A program made the position numbers and the translations under genes. Shown in pieces: positions 10,470 through 21,481 of a stretch of DNA of 64,000 nt. This stretch comes from Anisodus tanguticus (Eukaryota; Streptophyta; Magnoliopsida; Solanales; Solanaceae). The notes beneath the pieces are model-generated. The model saw only the letters and a program-made list of their open reading frames with translations. It was not told where the DNA came from and did no database searches. The DNA lies in assembly GCA_034509755.1 (NCBI GenBank), contig CM067556.1, forward strand, positions 37,990,045 through 38,054,044, in the 5' to 3' direction. How positions within the stretch are numbered: position 1 is the stretch's first letter; each line of letters opens with the position of its first letter.

Positions 10470-13301
10470 TGTAATGACCCCTCTATTCATTTTTAGCTAA
10501 AGACTCTTATTTTTTGTTTGACCCTTCCGTAGACTCTTATGGTGTTTTTGATGCATAGGGATGGGTGACACAGATCCCGAGGTCCATTTATATGCATTTC
10601 AGATAAAAAATCCAAAACTAGAAACTTAGAGTTAGATAGTTTGACTCAAAGTTGACTTTTGGTTAAATGGGTTTGTTTCTGGGTTCTATTGCTTCTGGTA
10701 GCTCCGGAGGGTCATTTATGACTTAGTCGATTCATTGGTTCACTTTCCGAGGCAATCAGATGTATTTTGTGGTCTTATTTGTGAAATTTGGATATTTGGT
10801 TTTTCCAAATGATTTTTTTAGAAAAGTATGCCTTAGCTTAGTTAAATGGGAAATCCAAGGGTACGAACAAGTTTGTAACACCGTTTACCTTAGACGAGCA
10901 TGTCTGGTTTGTGTCTGGGGGTCTCGGGAGTGCTTTAGAGGTTGGATAGGAGTTTTGGGTTGTTTTCCCATTGCTGGTATCTGGTGTCCGCTTCGGCGGC
11001 ACAAGAGTCTGATCCAGTTTGTTTGCCTCGGCGAGAGGTTGGCTCTATGAAGCGGTAGGTTGGTAATTATGAGTTTCCTCTAGGGCGGAGGGTCTGTGCA
11101 CAAGGGCGAGTCCACTCCTGCGGAGTCGTGTTTGCAGTGATACAATGGCGAGTCCGCTCCTGTCAAGTGATATCGTCTCAGCGGGGTCTTGTCCATCATA
11201 GCAGGTCCGCTCTAGTGGAGTCAATTCCGCCGGGGTGGAATCACTGCTCAGGTGTCCTATTTATTTACCTAGGTTAGAATTCATTTCCCAAAATAGCATA
11301 TATCAAACCTAGAGCCACCAGCATTTCCAGAGGTCTAATATCGATTTTATCCTTTGGGTATGCGATTCTTTCTTTATGGATTAAGTTTATGCTTCTAAGT
11401 TCTTTAAAATGGTGATATAGCATGATTATAAGTTGGGGAAGAGTAGTTATGCATTCTTGTGAGAATAAGAGAGTTAAATTAATAATTAAGGAAGGGTTTA
11501 TGGATTAATTTACTTGTATTATTGTGAATTAGTGATGGATATTGTTAGATGATCATGTTTTAAGGATTAATTTGGTTATTGAAACCTATTCCAATTGGGG
11601 AAATTTCTAAGGTTTCGAACTGGGGCTTCAATTGAGGGTTCAAATGTGTACATATTTACAATTAACTTAAGGATATGACTACTTAGTATGCGTTCTTAGT
11701 AATTGAGTATTAAAGTTTGAGTCTTTGTGGTGTGGGCCATGGGTTGGTATTTAAGTCTTGCTTTATGATTTGTATGTTTTATATTAACGATTATAATATG
11801 CGTGCTTAGACTTTGATTATCACGAGGCGCAGAGGAAGGGCAAGGCTATCATCGAGGCTTGATCGTGTAACGCTCTTGTTCGGCCTAGAGGTAGGCTACA
11901 ACTTAGTTATCGAAAGTTCGATTGAAGTGCCTAATTAGTTATAAATATTGAGGGGTATTGGGCGTGTTTTGGTGTACCACTCAATCGGTTGTGATGAACG
12001 TTTGAGTGCGTACTGGTGTTGAACTGTGATGATGGGTGATTTGGGGAATCAACCTTGTGCTGGTTCCGACTGCTGCTTATTTGGGATTGTAGCCATATAT
12101 GGGCTTGTCGCCATATTTACCATTGTTTGTTTACTCATCATACATGCTTTCGATATGATATCCTAATTTTGACTTGGATTTGTATATGTGCTATTGAACT
12201 CTTTGAAGCATGTGATATGTCACCTCTATACTTGATTGCATCTTATTATATCATGATATCTTGCCTTACATTATCATTGCATTCATACACTCATGATTCT
12301 ATGATATTGATGTGCGAGTGGTATTGATATGTTGTGGGTCCAAATTGGCTAGAATGGTAAGGACACTATGAGATTATGTCAACATTGAGATGATGAAAAT
12401 GATTGATAAGGCTCGACAAATGAGTCTTGGGCTCTAGTCACATTCGTGTGTTGAATTTCAGCTAGCTAGGAGTGGTATATGGACTTCGCGGGTCCCCCAT
12501 AGGTGTACGGATCATGGTATAACATTGACGTATTATATATTAGGTTGGCAAAGGTACCTTGCATATGCATTGCATTCATATCATACATAATTATGTCATT
12601 CCAATGATAAAATGTGATTGGACTTGTATTTGAAGTGGTTGTTGATAATCAACATGATTATAGAATTGGAAGGATTGTACCTGCTACTTGATACTTATAT
12701 AATTGTTGAACTCAATGAACATCATTTAGGCTATGTGACTTACTTGGATTATTGAACTGTTACTATAGAATTACTTGGCGTTAACTTGGTACTTCACTCT
12801 GATTATGTATCTTCCGTCTTTGTCAGTCTATTGGGTACGTTGTGTACTCATGCTACACTTGTTGCATTCTTTTTGGATGCAGATTTAGTACCTTTCACCT
12901 CCTTAGGACCACGTGGCTGAGTTCAAGCAGTTGACTTTCAGTATTCAGGGTGAGGATGCTACCTCCAACATACCCTTGGATGTTTCTTCCCTATTACAGT
13001 CTTTTATTTGTATTTGAGAGATATGTTCACACTATGTATTCAGTTTTTGCACTTGGTTGCCCATTTCAAACTTGTATCATATTTTAGTGCTCTCGTATTC
13101 ACAAACTAGATCACTTGGGGGTTGTTTTGGATGTATCAGACTTATTGTTTTTATTCAGCATTTATGTTATGAAACAACTTAAGTAGTATTTTGTTATCTT
13201 CCTTCTTTATTGGTGTTATATCACATGAATGATAGGGAGCGGTTTGCCTACTGGTGGGATTATGTAGGTGTCACCACGATTCCTGAAAAGGGGTCGTGAT
13301 A
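10470..13301 (+). repeat. Right LTR of the Tekay-like gypsy element
   Basis: The LTR starts with TGTAATGACCCC just after the pol tail and ends with GGGGTCGTGATA, a mutated TGACA terminus. The two ends are near-perfect inverted repeats, as expected. Its 3' kilobase matches 3981-4964. The length, about 2.83 kb, is within the range of plant chromoviruses. The small ORFs inside (10760-11050, 12055-12327) have no recognisable domain. Confidence 0.85.
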
Positions 13302-14049
13302 TTTATTCAATCAGCATAGCTAGCAATAAGTTGTTGATGTATTTCCTTAATGGATACACACCCATATTTTGAAGGGATTTACATTATTGGTCAACTTTGT
13401 TGTAATCCATACTTAAACCACTACATTCGAAGTAAATTCTCTTCTTTTGTCTCTTAGTTAAAATCTTCTAGCAATATATTCTTCTGAATGAAACTTCTCG
13501 TTCATTGTTAAACTGCAATCTTATCGTCATATATCTCTATAGAATATTGGGCACCTTTAAATATCCACAATTATCCTTCTTACTTTCACTTCTGCTACCG
13601 CTCTGACAGTACCAATTTTGAGTAAAAGCTTTAACCGTTTGCATTCAATTCCAGGCTTCACAGCCCCTCATCTCTAATCCGCTTTACACTAACCTTTTTT
13701 GTCGTTATTTTCTATTTGAAATACTTTCTGAGAGTTGTGATCACTTGCAAAATGGAATCTTCAGACCCTAGGACCATCCTTTAATGTAATATTTTGTATC
13801 GTCTAGCATCTCGTTTGGTCTCTTCATTAGACTTATAGGCTTTACATACATCATCTTTCGTCGTAACTCGACTTATCCTTTCATTCATTAATTCTGAATA
13901 ACCCCCTTTTGGATCTATATACTTATGTCTTCTCTTATACACCCTATTTTTCTATTCTGAACCTCAAATATCTATGTGCTCTTACTATCGATTAGTAGTT
14001 TGGCCAGCAGGTTGCTATTGTTACCCTCATAGCATTTATACTTACATAA
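13302..14049 (+). repeat. Second copy of the post-LTR segment
   Basis: Collinear with 4965-5708, including the reverse PBS-like word at 13600-13614. The match stops sharply at about 14049, exactly where the other copy passes into gag (5709). This marks a rearrangement breakpoint rather than an LTR terminus. Confidence 0.6.
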
Positions 14050-15572
14050 TATCCCATAACCTTAATATATCTGCAAGATTTGAATAACACAATCTTATTC
14101 GCCTTGAAACACTTCGTTGTAATCTTTCTTACCTACTTAATTACTTAACCATCATGTCAGTTCTATATCGTTTCTCTATCATACTATATCCTCTATGGGA
14201 GGAGGGCCACTCTCTGCGCTCAGGGATTTCCTTCCTGAAAAGTCATATTATTGTCTCAACACAATCTAAAATTTTGCGATCTCTTAACAACTTGCAATTT
14301 TCCCCAAAACAATTCCTTCATACTAGGAATTAATAAATCATTTGCGCGGGTAAAATGCCACTTATTCATAAGTTACAGGCTCAATCTTGATAAAATTCTC
14401 ATCCTCTAACCAAGACGTTAGTCTTAGGGGGGCTACTTTCTAGACAACCTCTAAAGGTCTCTCTTTTGCAATTTATTCTCTTACATGTCTAATTGCTTAC
14501 CTTGTAAATTCACAATATCTTTTATTATAACAATATCTCGAGTCTCCTACTCGTATTCCGCTTGGCTTGAGGCACTTTCCATTACCAATATTCCTGACTT
14601 AGGAAGCTAAATCATCTGGTCGGTATATTCTATTGACCTTTATCAATTCAAATTTCATAATAGACACCTGGTCTCATAACACATTCTACCTCTCAACTTA
14701 TCATTTACTTCTTCATACCTTCTGTTTTACTCGGCTACGAACTTGTGGCATTACTATACTTTATCTTACAATCCTCTGTCACTTCTCATATTTACTTAGG
14801 TGTCCCATTTATCTTTACATCTTTCTCTTACTACTATCAGGACTTATTTCCTTAGTCTAGATACTTATAACAAAACATCCTCTCGCATTTTACTTCTTCT
14901 TCGAAAATCATCAATTGTCCTAGCCTTCTTTGTTCGCCCCATAATTTCCATCGAAATCATCTCCAGAGAACATAAACAACTCCCACTTCAGGATTCCTTG
15001 AGTTGTGAACTCCCTAATATTTCATGAGCTCTATCACTATCTGGGCCCTTCGATGACGCCAGGCCTGCAAAGCAACCAACTACTCTATTACCTATAACAC
15101 TTTCCTCATATCTTGGTCTGACAAAACTGGGGGTAAAACTGATAGGGCTACTACTACCAAAGATTCCCTTAGCTCCTTTAAAGCTAGTGGAATCAGGCTA
15201 TCGGAGGGAGTAACTCACTCTGAGCCTTAGATGGACCGATTTCAATAGAGGGTGTACCTCTCATAACTTCCTTACTTTGGGCCTCAGATGGATCTACCTC
15301 TAGGGAGGGCATACTTCTCATATCATTTCACTATCCTTCCTTGACATCCCAGCTAGCTGTATCTCTTCTAGCCATAGACGTCCATGTACAACCTATATCG
15401 ACGCTTATGTTAGACTCGATTCCCTACAGCTCAGCTCTATCGCACGATCTATTTCATTAAAGGAAGGTAATCATCCCATATATAATGTAGTCTCCAGTTT
15501 ATAAGTGTGCGCGACACACACACATAAACAAGACTACTAGACACAGCTTGTAGACATCCCTAGGCCAGACCT
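14050..15572 (-). other. Leader/internal region of a minus-strand gypsy element, no intact ORF
   Basis: This lies between the duplicated segment and the primer-binding site of the minus-strand LTR at 15588-17602. Read on the minus strand it should be the 5' untranslated and gag region of that element, but every frame is short and I recognise no domain. A 62-bp period is faintly visible at 15195-15330 (two 'ctcagatgga' units). The plus-strand ORFs at 14633-15027 look random. Confidence 0.45.
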
Positions 15573-15584
15573 ACTCTAATATCA
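15573..15584 (-). other. Decayed tRNA-iMet primer-binding site
   Basis: On the minus strand this reads TGATATTAGAGT, three transitions (G to A, C to T, C to T) from the canonical TGGTATCAGAGC. It lies three bases after the LTR terminus GGAGTGTGACA. This identifies 15588-17602 as a 5' LTR of a minus-strand element. Confidence 0.75.
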
Positions 15585-15758
15585 ATTTGTCACACTCCAA
15601 CCTTAGGGGGTGTGGCTGGCACTCGATGCTTAACGGCTCGAGCGTACCACGTCTCATGTGTACCATGGATACACATATATTTGGGCCAACAAAGTCTCAA
15701 AATAACTCTTATAAGTCAACCAAGACGTAGTAATTTGTAGAAGTAGAAGAGCCAAACA

Positions 15759-15778
15759 TATATATATATATATATATA
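15759..15778. repeat. Short (TA)n microsatellite
   Basis: About ten TA units inside the minus-strand LTR. Confidence 0.85.
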
Positions 15779-16366
15779 AGGCCGACAAGGCCTCAATACA
15801 CATCATCTAACTAACAGAAAGGCCGGCAAGGCCATACATGACTTATGTATACAGGACAACTATCTACAAGCCTCTAAGGACTACATGAACATCATCAAGT
15901 TTGGAAACAGCCCCGCCATACCTATAACTATATATATATATAATCATACCGACTCTGACTAGCACCTTCGGAACAAGTGAAGATCTCTGAGACCACTGCT
16001 AAGTTGAGGTCCCACTGGAAATGGGCGTCACTTCATCTACCTGAACCTGCGGCATGAAATGCAGTGCCCCAGCAAAGGACGTCGGTACGAAAGAATGTAC
16101 TGAATATGTAAGGTAGATAAACATAAATAAAGACAGTGACGACCACAAGAGGAAGTAAAGAGACAACCTGGACCTTGGGAAGCCACTGTGGGTGTATGCA
16201 ATGCATGCTATCATTAGAAACCGTACATATATATATAGGCCGCACTATGGGGAAATATCATTATCAAGCCGCTCTCTGGGGACATATAACTTACCCAACT
16301 GCAGTGGTGTGCACATATAAGTGTCGTACCCGACCGACTATAGCGCGACCCAATGTCATAAAATAG

Positions 16367-16369
<3 letters not shown>

Positions 16370-16408
<39 letters not shown>
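16370..16408. repeat. (TA)n microsatellite
   Basis: About 19 TA units inside the minus-strand LTR, in a different LTR position from the tract at 15759. Confidence 0.9.
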
Positions 16409-16414
<6 letters not shown>

Positions 16415-17789
16415 GACCAATAAGAGCAGGACAGAGTGACTCAAGGTCGTTAACCCCAGCCTGTCATTATGGAACTATGTACAACAATTATAACAATCCA
16501 ATAAGGAACTCAGAACCAATCATATAGCATGGGATATCACAAAGCGCGAAAAGTACTCCCGATAAAGGACATATCAAGAGATATCAATAAAGTACTGAAA
16601 TTACTCCCGACAAAGGACAAATAAGGTACATGATCCATTCAAGAATCAAGAATAACTATACTTTCATATTTCAAAGAAGGGATTGGATAGGGAACTTTTA
16701 TTCTATAACATTCTCTCTACGATCATGCCAACAAAAAGAAGGAGTAAGACTTACATACCTTATCGCCTTAGCTATACGGATCCCACGAGTTGTCGTATGC
16801 TCTACGAATGATTATCTACAGTATACAAATGATTGTATCAATGACAATTTCACAACTCATAAGAAAACTAACTTAGACATTCTTAGACATTTCGTCGAAC
16901 ACCTAGCATGCATAGAATTCAAGTTATCTTCTATATTCAATTTTATACATATTCCAACAAAACAAGCTCCTTCAATAACTCTCCTTCCTCTTCATAACAC
17001 AACCTATAGCCCAACAACACAACAATATACTGACTATGGTTTTCCTCCTTCTAATTCTCAGGCTCTTGTTCAAACAACTTAGGCATGACCTAAATAAACT
17101 CAATTACATATAGGAGAAGGGAAATATTACCTAAATGTAGCAAGAACAAACTCTTCTACACCCTTTAATCAAATCCAAAGAAAGCTCCGAGTTCATCAAA
17201 CATGAAAGCCATGATCTAGGCTAACATATCGACTTTCCCAAAGGGATATTGACGTTATTATCTTGTAGAAATTATCCTAATCAGTAGAGGAACCTTTAGA
17301 GAGAGTTTAGAAGAGTTTTTGGTCGGAGGGACATGAAAAGTAATGAAGAAATGAACGCCACCGCTTTATTGAAAAAGCTGAAAATTTCCACCACCTCTGA
17401 CTTGCGGTGGACTTGCGGCCGCATGTCACAACATACTGATCGTATGTCTACCGTATGTGGGAGAATTTTTGTGGAAAACTCCATCAATCCCATACTTTCA
17501 TCAGACGGTGGACCTGCGGCTCGTACCTCCAAAGTCTCATACCTTCTCGTAATACTCAAATTAATCAATAACACGATTTGATGTAAAATACAAGGTGTAA
17601 CAACTCGATCTCACTTTTTGATGGAGATGAAGACTTTGGTCTTTTAGACATCTAACTAAGAAACCCCGTTGACGTTTGGCCATAAAAAATCATGTGAATG
17701 CTATGCTTTGGTGATGGTGGCCTTTTTGGTCCCCGCCGTCCTATTTCCTGTTCATGTTGTGCTTGGCCCGATCACTAACGATTTCCTTC

Positions 17790-18971
17790 AAATATTCGGT
17801 CTTGAGTAAATGTACCACCTCAATTCATAGATGTTTGCAATCCTCAGTTAAGTGCCCATGGGTGTTATGATTATGACACCACAGGTCTATGTTTTTCCTA
17901 TCCGAGTCGGAACATATATCTTTCAGAAAATTTTCCTCCATCATGCCTCTCATCACCATGATGAGGTTTGTGGACCCGATGTTGAACTTATATTCGGATA
18001 GCTTTGACGGCCCCAAGTCCTTCAGAGTTTACCAGGAGGGTCCCTTCATTTCCTTTCCTACCAGACCTTGGTTATGCTTAGGCTGACTCGATCTTGCGCT
18101 TTCCCCCGTTATCTAACGGTTGTATAAGGTTCAAACCGGTGATTCGGGTTCCTTTACCCTAAATTCACAACGTTCTTGGGCTTTTCTTGGAAACAGCCCC
18201 TTACTTCAATCGTTGTTGTGGCCGTAAGATCATCTTCAATCCGCATATTAGATGTATAATAGTGGTTCACTTTGTTCCTTGTTTTGACCGTATCTCTCAA
18301 CCATTATTTCAGCTTCTGCAAAATATCAGATTTGTTCGTGTTCAAGCCATCAGTGAATGTAGCCGCAACCTAATCTTCCAGGATTGTAGGCAACATCATT
18401 CTCTCCACAAAGATCCGAAGCATTTCACATTCGTGTTGCTTAATTTTAAAGATGTTTTCCTTGTGGGTCTCGACCTTTTGAGCTTCATCATGGGCTTCAC
18501 AAAATTATCTTCGAGCATAGCAAAGCGATCAATAAGATTTTTAGGCAAAAACATAAACCAAGTAAGTGCCTCATTTGTGAGCATTTGGCCAAACTTCCTA
18601 AGCATGATGAATTCGATCTCATCAGGTAGCAAGTCATTTCCATTGATCTCGGTCTTGTAGGTTTGCTCCAACACATTTGTGGTCCCATCATACTTTGGTA
18701 CGTCTGACATTTTGAAGCTCTTGAGGTCACACTTTGATTGAATGGAAATTTTCCCTACTTTTGGCACATGCTCCTTTGATAATCAATGGGGCTCCTCGTG
18801 TCTGGTGTATGAGAGAATGAATCTATTGCACAGAGCTAAGGAGTTTTGCTCTATATGGATGTTCCAGCACTTGCATAGTTCCGGGCCCACGCACTTCGAC
18901 CTCCGAGTTTCATAAGTGCCTCATGCGCCCAAGTTCTTTATGGCATTAACCGATGTTCCAGTTATCTTAGG
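17790..18971 (-). pseudogene. Tat/Ogre-like gypsy gag, C-terminal part
   Basis: Minus-strand frames from 18767 downward give a retrotransposon-gag domain: 'FKMSDVPKYDGTTN', then 'MLTNEALTWFMFLPKNLID', then 'RFAMLEDNFVK', matching the family pattern 'KYDGTTDP...ALTWY..LP..SI.SFA.L...F'. After a frame change the end (18016-17825) shows WCHNHNTHGHLTEDCKHL, the Cys/His cluster typical of gag in this lineage. The N-terminal part lies at 19980-20392, separated by a hAT insertion. No protease or RT follows on the left, where the sequence meets the other element's LTR at 17602. Confidence 0.82.
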
Positions 18972-19971
18972 TAGGAATGGCAATTGGGCGGGGCGGGTGC
19001 GGGTACCCCCTCTCCCGCACCCGTACCCGCCAGAAATTTTATACCCGCCACCCATGGCGGGTACAATTTTCAATATCCATACCCGCCTAGGCGGGTATAT
19101 TCCTAAATCCACACCCCCTCCACCACCCAAGTGGATATCCGTCACCCGCCAATACCCGTCTGCCATATTTTGTAATCAATTCATTAGTGATCAATATGAT
19201 CCCAAAAATTCAAATTTCAAAAATTATCCCAAAATTTTGAGTCAAGAATCAATACTGTCACGGTCTCATTTTCTTTGGGAGAGAGGGAGGAGAATTTCAG
19301 ATTTATTCACCATCAGAATTTCCCATTTTTTTCACTTCTTCCCCCTTGCACAACAAAGAATCAAGAAAATAAAATTTCCAAGAAAACCCAAAAAATTATC
19401 CACCCAAATAGCTATATATTACAAATGTAGACAAAACCCAGATATTATTTCAGCTATATAAGCTAAAGTTTTTAAATTTTTTCAATTGAACTCCACAAAC
19501 CCAATAGGTAAAACTTAACAAATGCACAAAAATTGACCTCATCAAGACAACCCCAAAGCACAAAGCAAAGACAATAATATTTCCCGATCAGCATCTCCTT
19601 TAAAGAAAAAGGCAGAGACGTCGAGAATGAGAGAGGGAGGAGAGACGGCGTGAAGGGGAACGAGAGAGAGGGAGGCGTGAAGGACGGAAGAAGCATAGGG
19701 TTTTGAGTTTTGTTGGAGAATGAGAGACTTGTCGTGACTTATGTTTCTGAAGACACGACTTATGGGCTGCTAATATTTTGGGCTTGGGGTGGGTATAAGG
19801 CGGGCGGGTAGGCAGGTATGACTGTAAATCCACCACCTACCCGCCTACCTGTGACGGGTACATTTTCAATACCCATACCCGCCTACTACCGCCAAAGTTA
19901 TACCCATACCCGCCCAAACTGGGGCGGGTGCGGTGCAGAATCCGCAAAATTATACCCACCTGCCATTCCTA
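18972..19971. mobile_element. Non-autonomous hAT-type DNA transposon (1000 bp)
   Basis: It begins TAGGAATGGCA and ends TGCCATTCCTA, an exact 11-bp terminal inverted repeat. It is flanked by ATCTTAGG (18964-18971) and ATCTTAGT (19972-19979), an 8-bp target duplication with one difference, as expected for hAT elements. Subterminal zones are rich in CCCGCC/GGCGGG words in both orientations, as in many plant hAT elements with a GGGCGGG-type end. There is no transposase reading frame; the 181-residue plus-strand ORF and the minus ORFs are low-complexity translations of these repeats. It sits inside the Tat-like gag. Confidence 0.9.
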
Positions 19972-19979
19972 ATCTTAGT

Positions 19980-20392
19980 GTTAAGTGGTATTGGTGTTCT
20001 GGAGTAAGAATTGATGGTGAAGGAGTCCATGATAGTCTCTACGCTTCATAAGCATTTTTTTTTGCAGTTATCATACCCGCTATGACCTACTCAAGATCTG
20101 AGAATTTCTTTCGATACATCCCTGTCACCATGGATGAGGCCTTTGATCTGCACCTAGATATCTGACCCAAGCTACTTATGAATAGGCATGGCCTCCTCGC
20201 GTTCACGTCCGCTTTCATGCTCAGGATCATTAGCGTGTTCGAACCTCGCGTGTCCAGAAGATACACCGAATTTGGTGGATGTACTTGCGGAAGGATGTTA
20301 TGTTGATCATTAACGACATTGTGTTGATCAATCACGAACGAGTTGTTGCACTGATCAGCCATAAGTTGGTCGTTGCATTGAGATCCAAACAT
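19980..20392 (-). pseudogene. Tat/Ogre-like gypsy gag, N-terminal part
   Basis: A minus-strand frame opens at 20392 and runs about 101 residues, with a repeated Asp-Gln-Cys/His-Asn pattern (QCNDQLMADQCNN, then IDQHNVVNDQHN). It precedes the gag domain once the hAT element is removed. It lies just downstream (on the minus strand) of the primer-binding site, as a gag start should. No known fold is seen in this part itself. Confidence 0.6.
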
Positions 20393-20480
20393 GGGAGGGG
20401 TTTGTTAGTGGGTAAGTTCTGCTAGTTTCACAAAGAGTTTCAAGCAATATATCGAGATAATATCACAATTGTGTATCTTC

Positions 20481-20493
20481 ACATACGGTGCCA
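20481..20493 (-). other. Primer-binding site of the Tat-like element
   Basis: The minus strand reads TGGCACCGTATGT directly after the LTR end, close to the TGGCGCCGTCTGT word usual in plant Tat/Ogre-type gypsy elements (two transitions). Confidence 0.7.
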
Positions 20494-20495
20494 AA

Positions 20496-21112
20496 TTATT
20501 TACTGCTAATTTTTTTTTGGGATAACAACTAATTTGTTTGAAAGGGGTTAAAGACAAGTAAATTGTATTCTATCAAAATCTTTTTTCTTGAAACCAAGAA
20601 ATGTATGTAAATGCAAGAATGTGAATAACATAAAATAAGGCAAGAGTTAAAATATAACATGAAGCTGATGGTATTTCGAGAGTTGAATAATGGAGTTAGG
20701 GTTACGAGTGTGAAGTATGAGATGCCTCTTCCTACTCTAGGAATGTATATTTATTTACACAAATATTAGACTTTTCAACATGAAAGTACAAGTGAAATGA
20801 CTACTTCATAGTGCGAACATTCGATCAAATAGTGACCCAATGCTCGAGGCCAACTGACGGGACAAGGGACAACTGTTAAAGGAGTCGAGATTGGGGAAAA
20901 GGTCTGTGGCAACGACTATACTGTTTACTCGACTACAGAGCATCTTATGTCTTGTCGGGATTGCATCGGCCCAAGATGCAACCGGGATGTTGAGGCGAGC
21001 GCGCCTCCGAATTGTGACGGGGAACCTTTCTATTAACTTGGACTAGGTTGAATTTATACCTTCCCGTGTCGGTCTGTGGTCCACCTACGAAGCCCAATTT
21101 TCACCTCATACA
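20496..21112 (-). repeat. 5' LTR of the Tat-like gypsy element
   Basis: On the minus strand it starts TGTATGAGGTGAAAATTGGG at 21112 and ends next to the primer-binding site. The start followed by 'cttcgtaggtggaccacagaccgacacggg' is typical of short Tat-type LTRs. No second LTR is in the window, so target duplications cannot be checked. The right end lies only about 370 bp from the kinase stop codon. Confidence 0.72.
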
Positions 21113-21481
21113 ATTTTGTGAGTTTTTATGGTGGCAAAATGCTGCACTTTTTAAAATTATTACAAATATATTTTAAATTAGTTTCTTCTAAACGTCGCAA
21201 GTATTAAATTATTTTGTACTTTGTAAGTGACATCCTCCCAAAGGAATTGCTAGAGTTAACAAGAAATCTACTGAAACTAGTACCCCATTAGCCAACATAT
21301 AATGTAAAAGAAACCTTGCATGGCATGCCTCATGGGAAGTCACTTTTATATAATATACATTTCCATCTGTTTTTTCCATGGTAAAAAAAAAACTAAAATA
21401 GTCACATTCTGTGAACCTTAACTAATGACTCCTGCGTCGACCAAAGGAAAAATAATTGGCCATATATTTGGTGGTGATCGA
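21113..21481 (-). other. 3' flank of the PID-like gene
   Basis: AT-rich, no ORF. It should hold the 3' UTR and polyadenylation signals of the kinase gene; AT-rich words occur at 21340-21360 but no single signal stands out. The left edge is the Tat-like LTR. Confidence 0.5.

Larger units (their letters stand above)
15588..17602 (-). repeat. 5' LTR of a minus-strand gypsy element
   Basis: On the minus strand it runs from TGTTACACC (17602) to GGAGTGTGACA (15588), about 2.0 kb, and shares internal blocks with 1-550 and 43923-46722. The flanking pentamers (CAATT left, ACTCG right) are not a target duplication, which fits a 5' LTR whose left neighbour is the internal region. The 150-residue ORF at 16630-17082 lies wholly inside the LTR, has no domain and is not called a gene. 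Confidence 0.8.

Noticed and set aside
16630..17082. 150-residue ORF on the plus strand
   Set aside because: Lies fully inside the minus-strand LTR; no domain and no codon-use signal.
18916..19461. 181-residue ORF rich in Pro and basic residues
   Set aside because: Covers the inverted repeat and CCCGCC words of the hAT element; low complexity.
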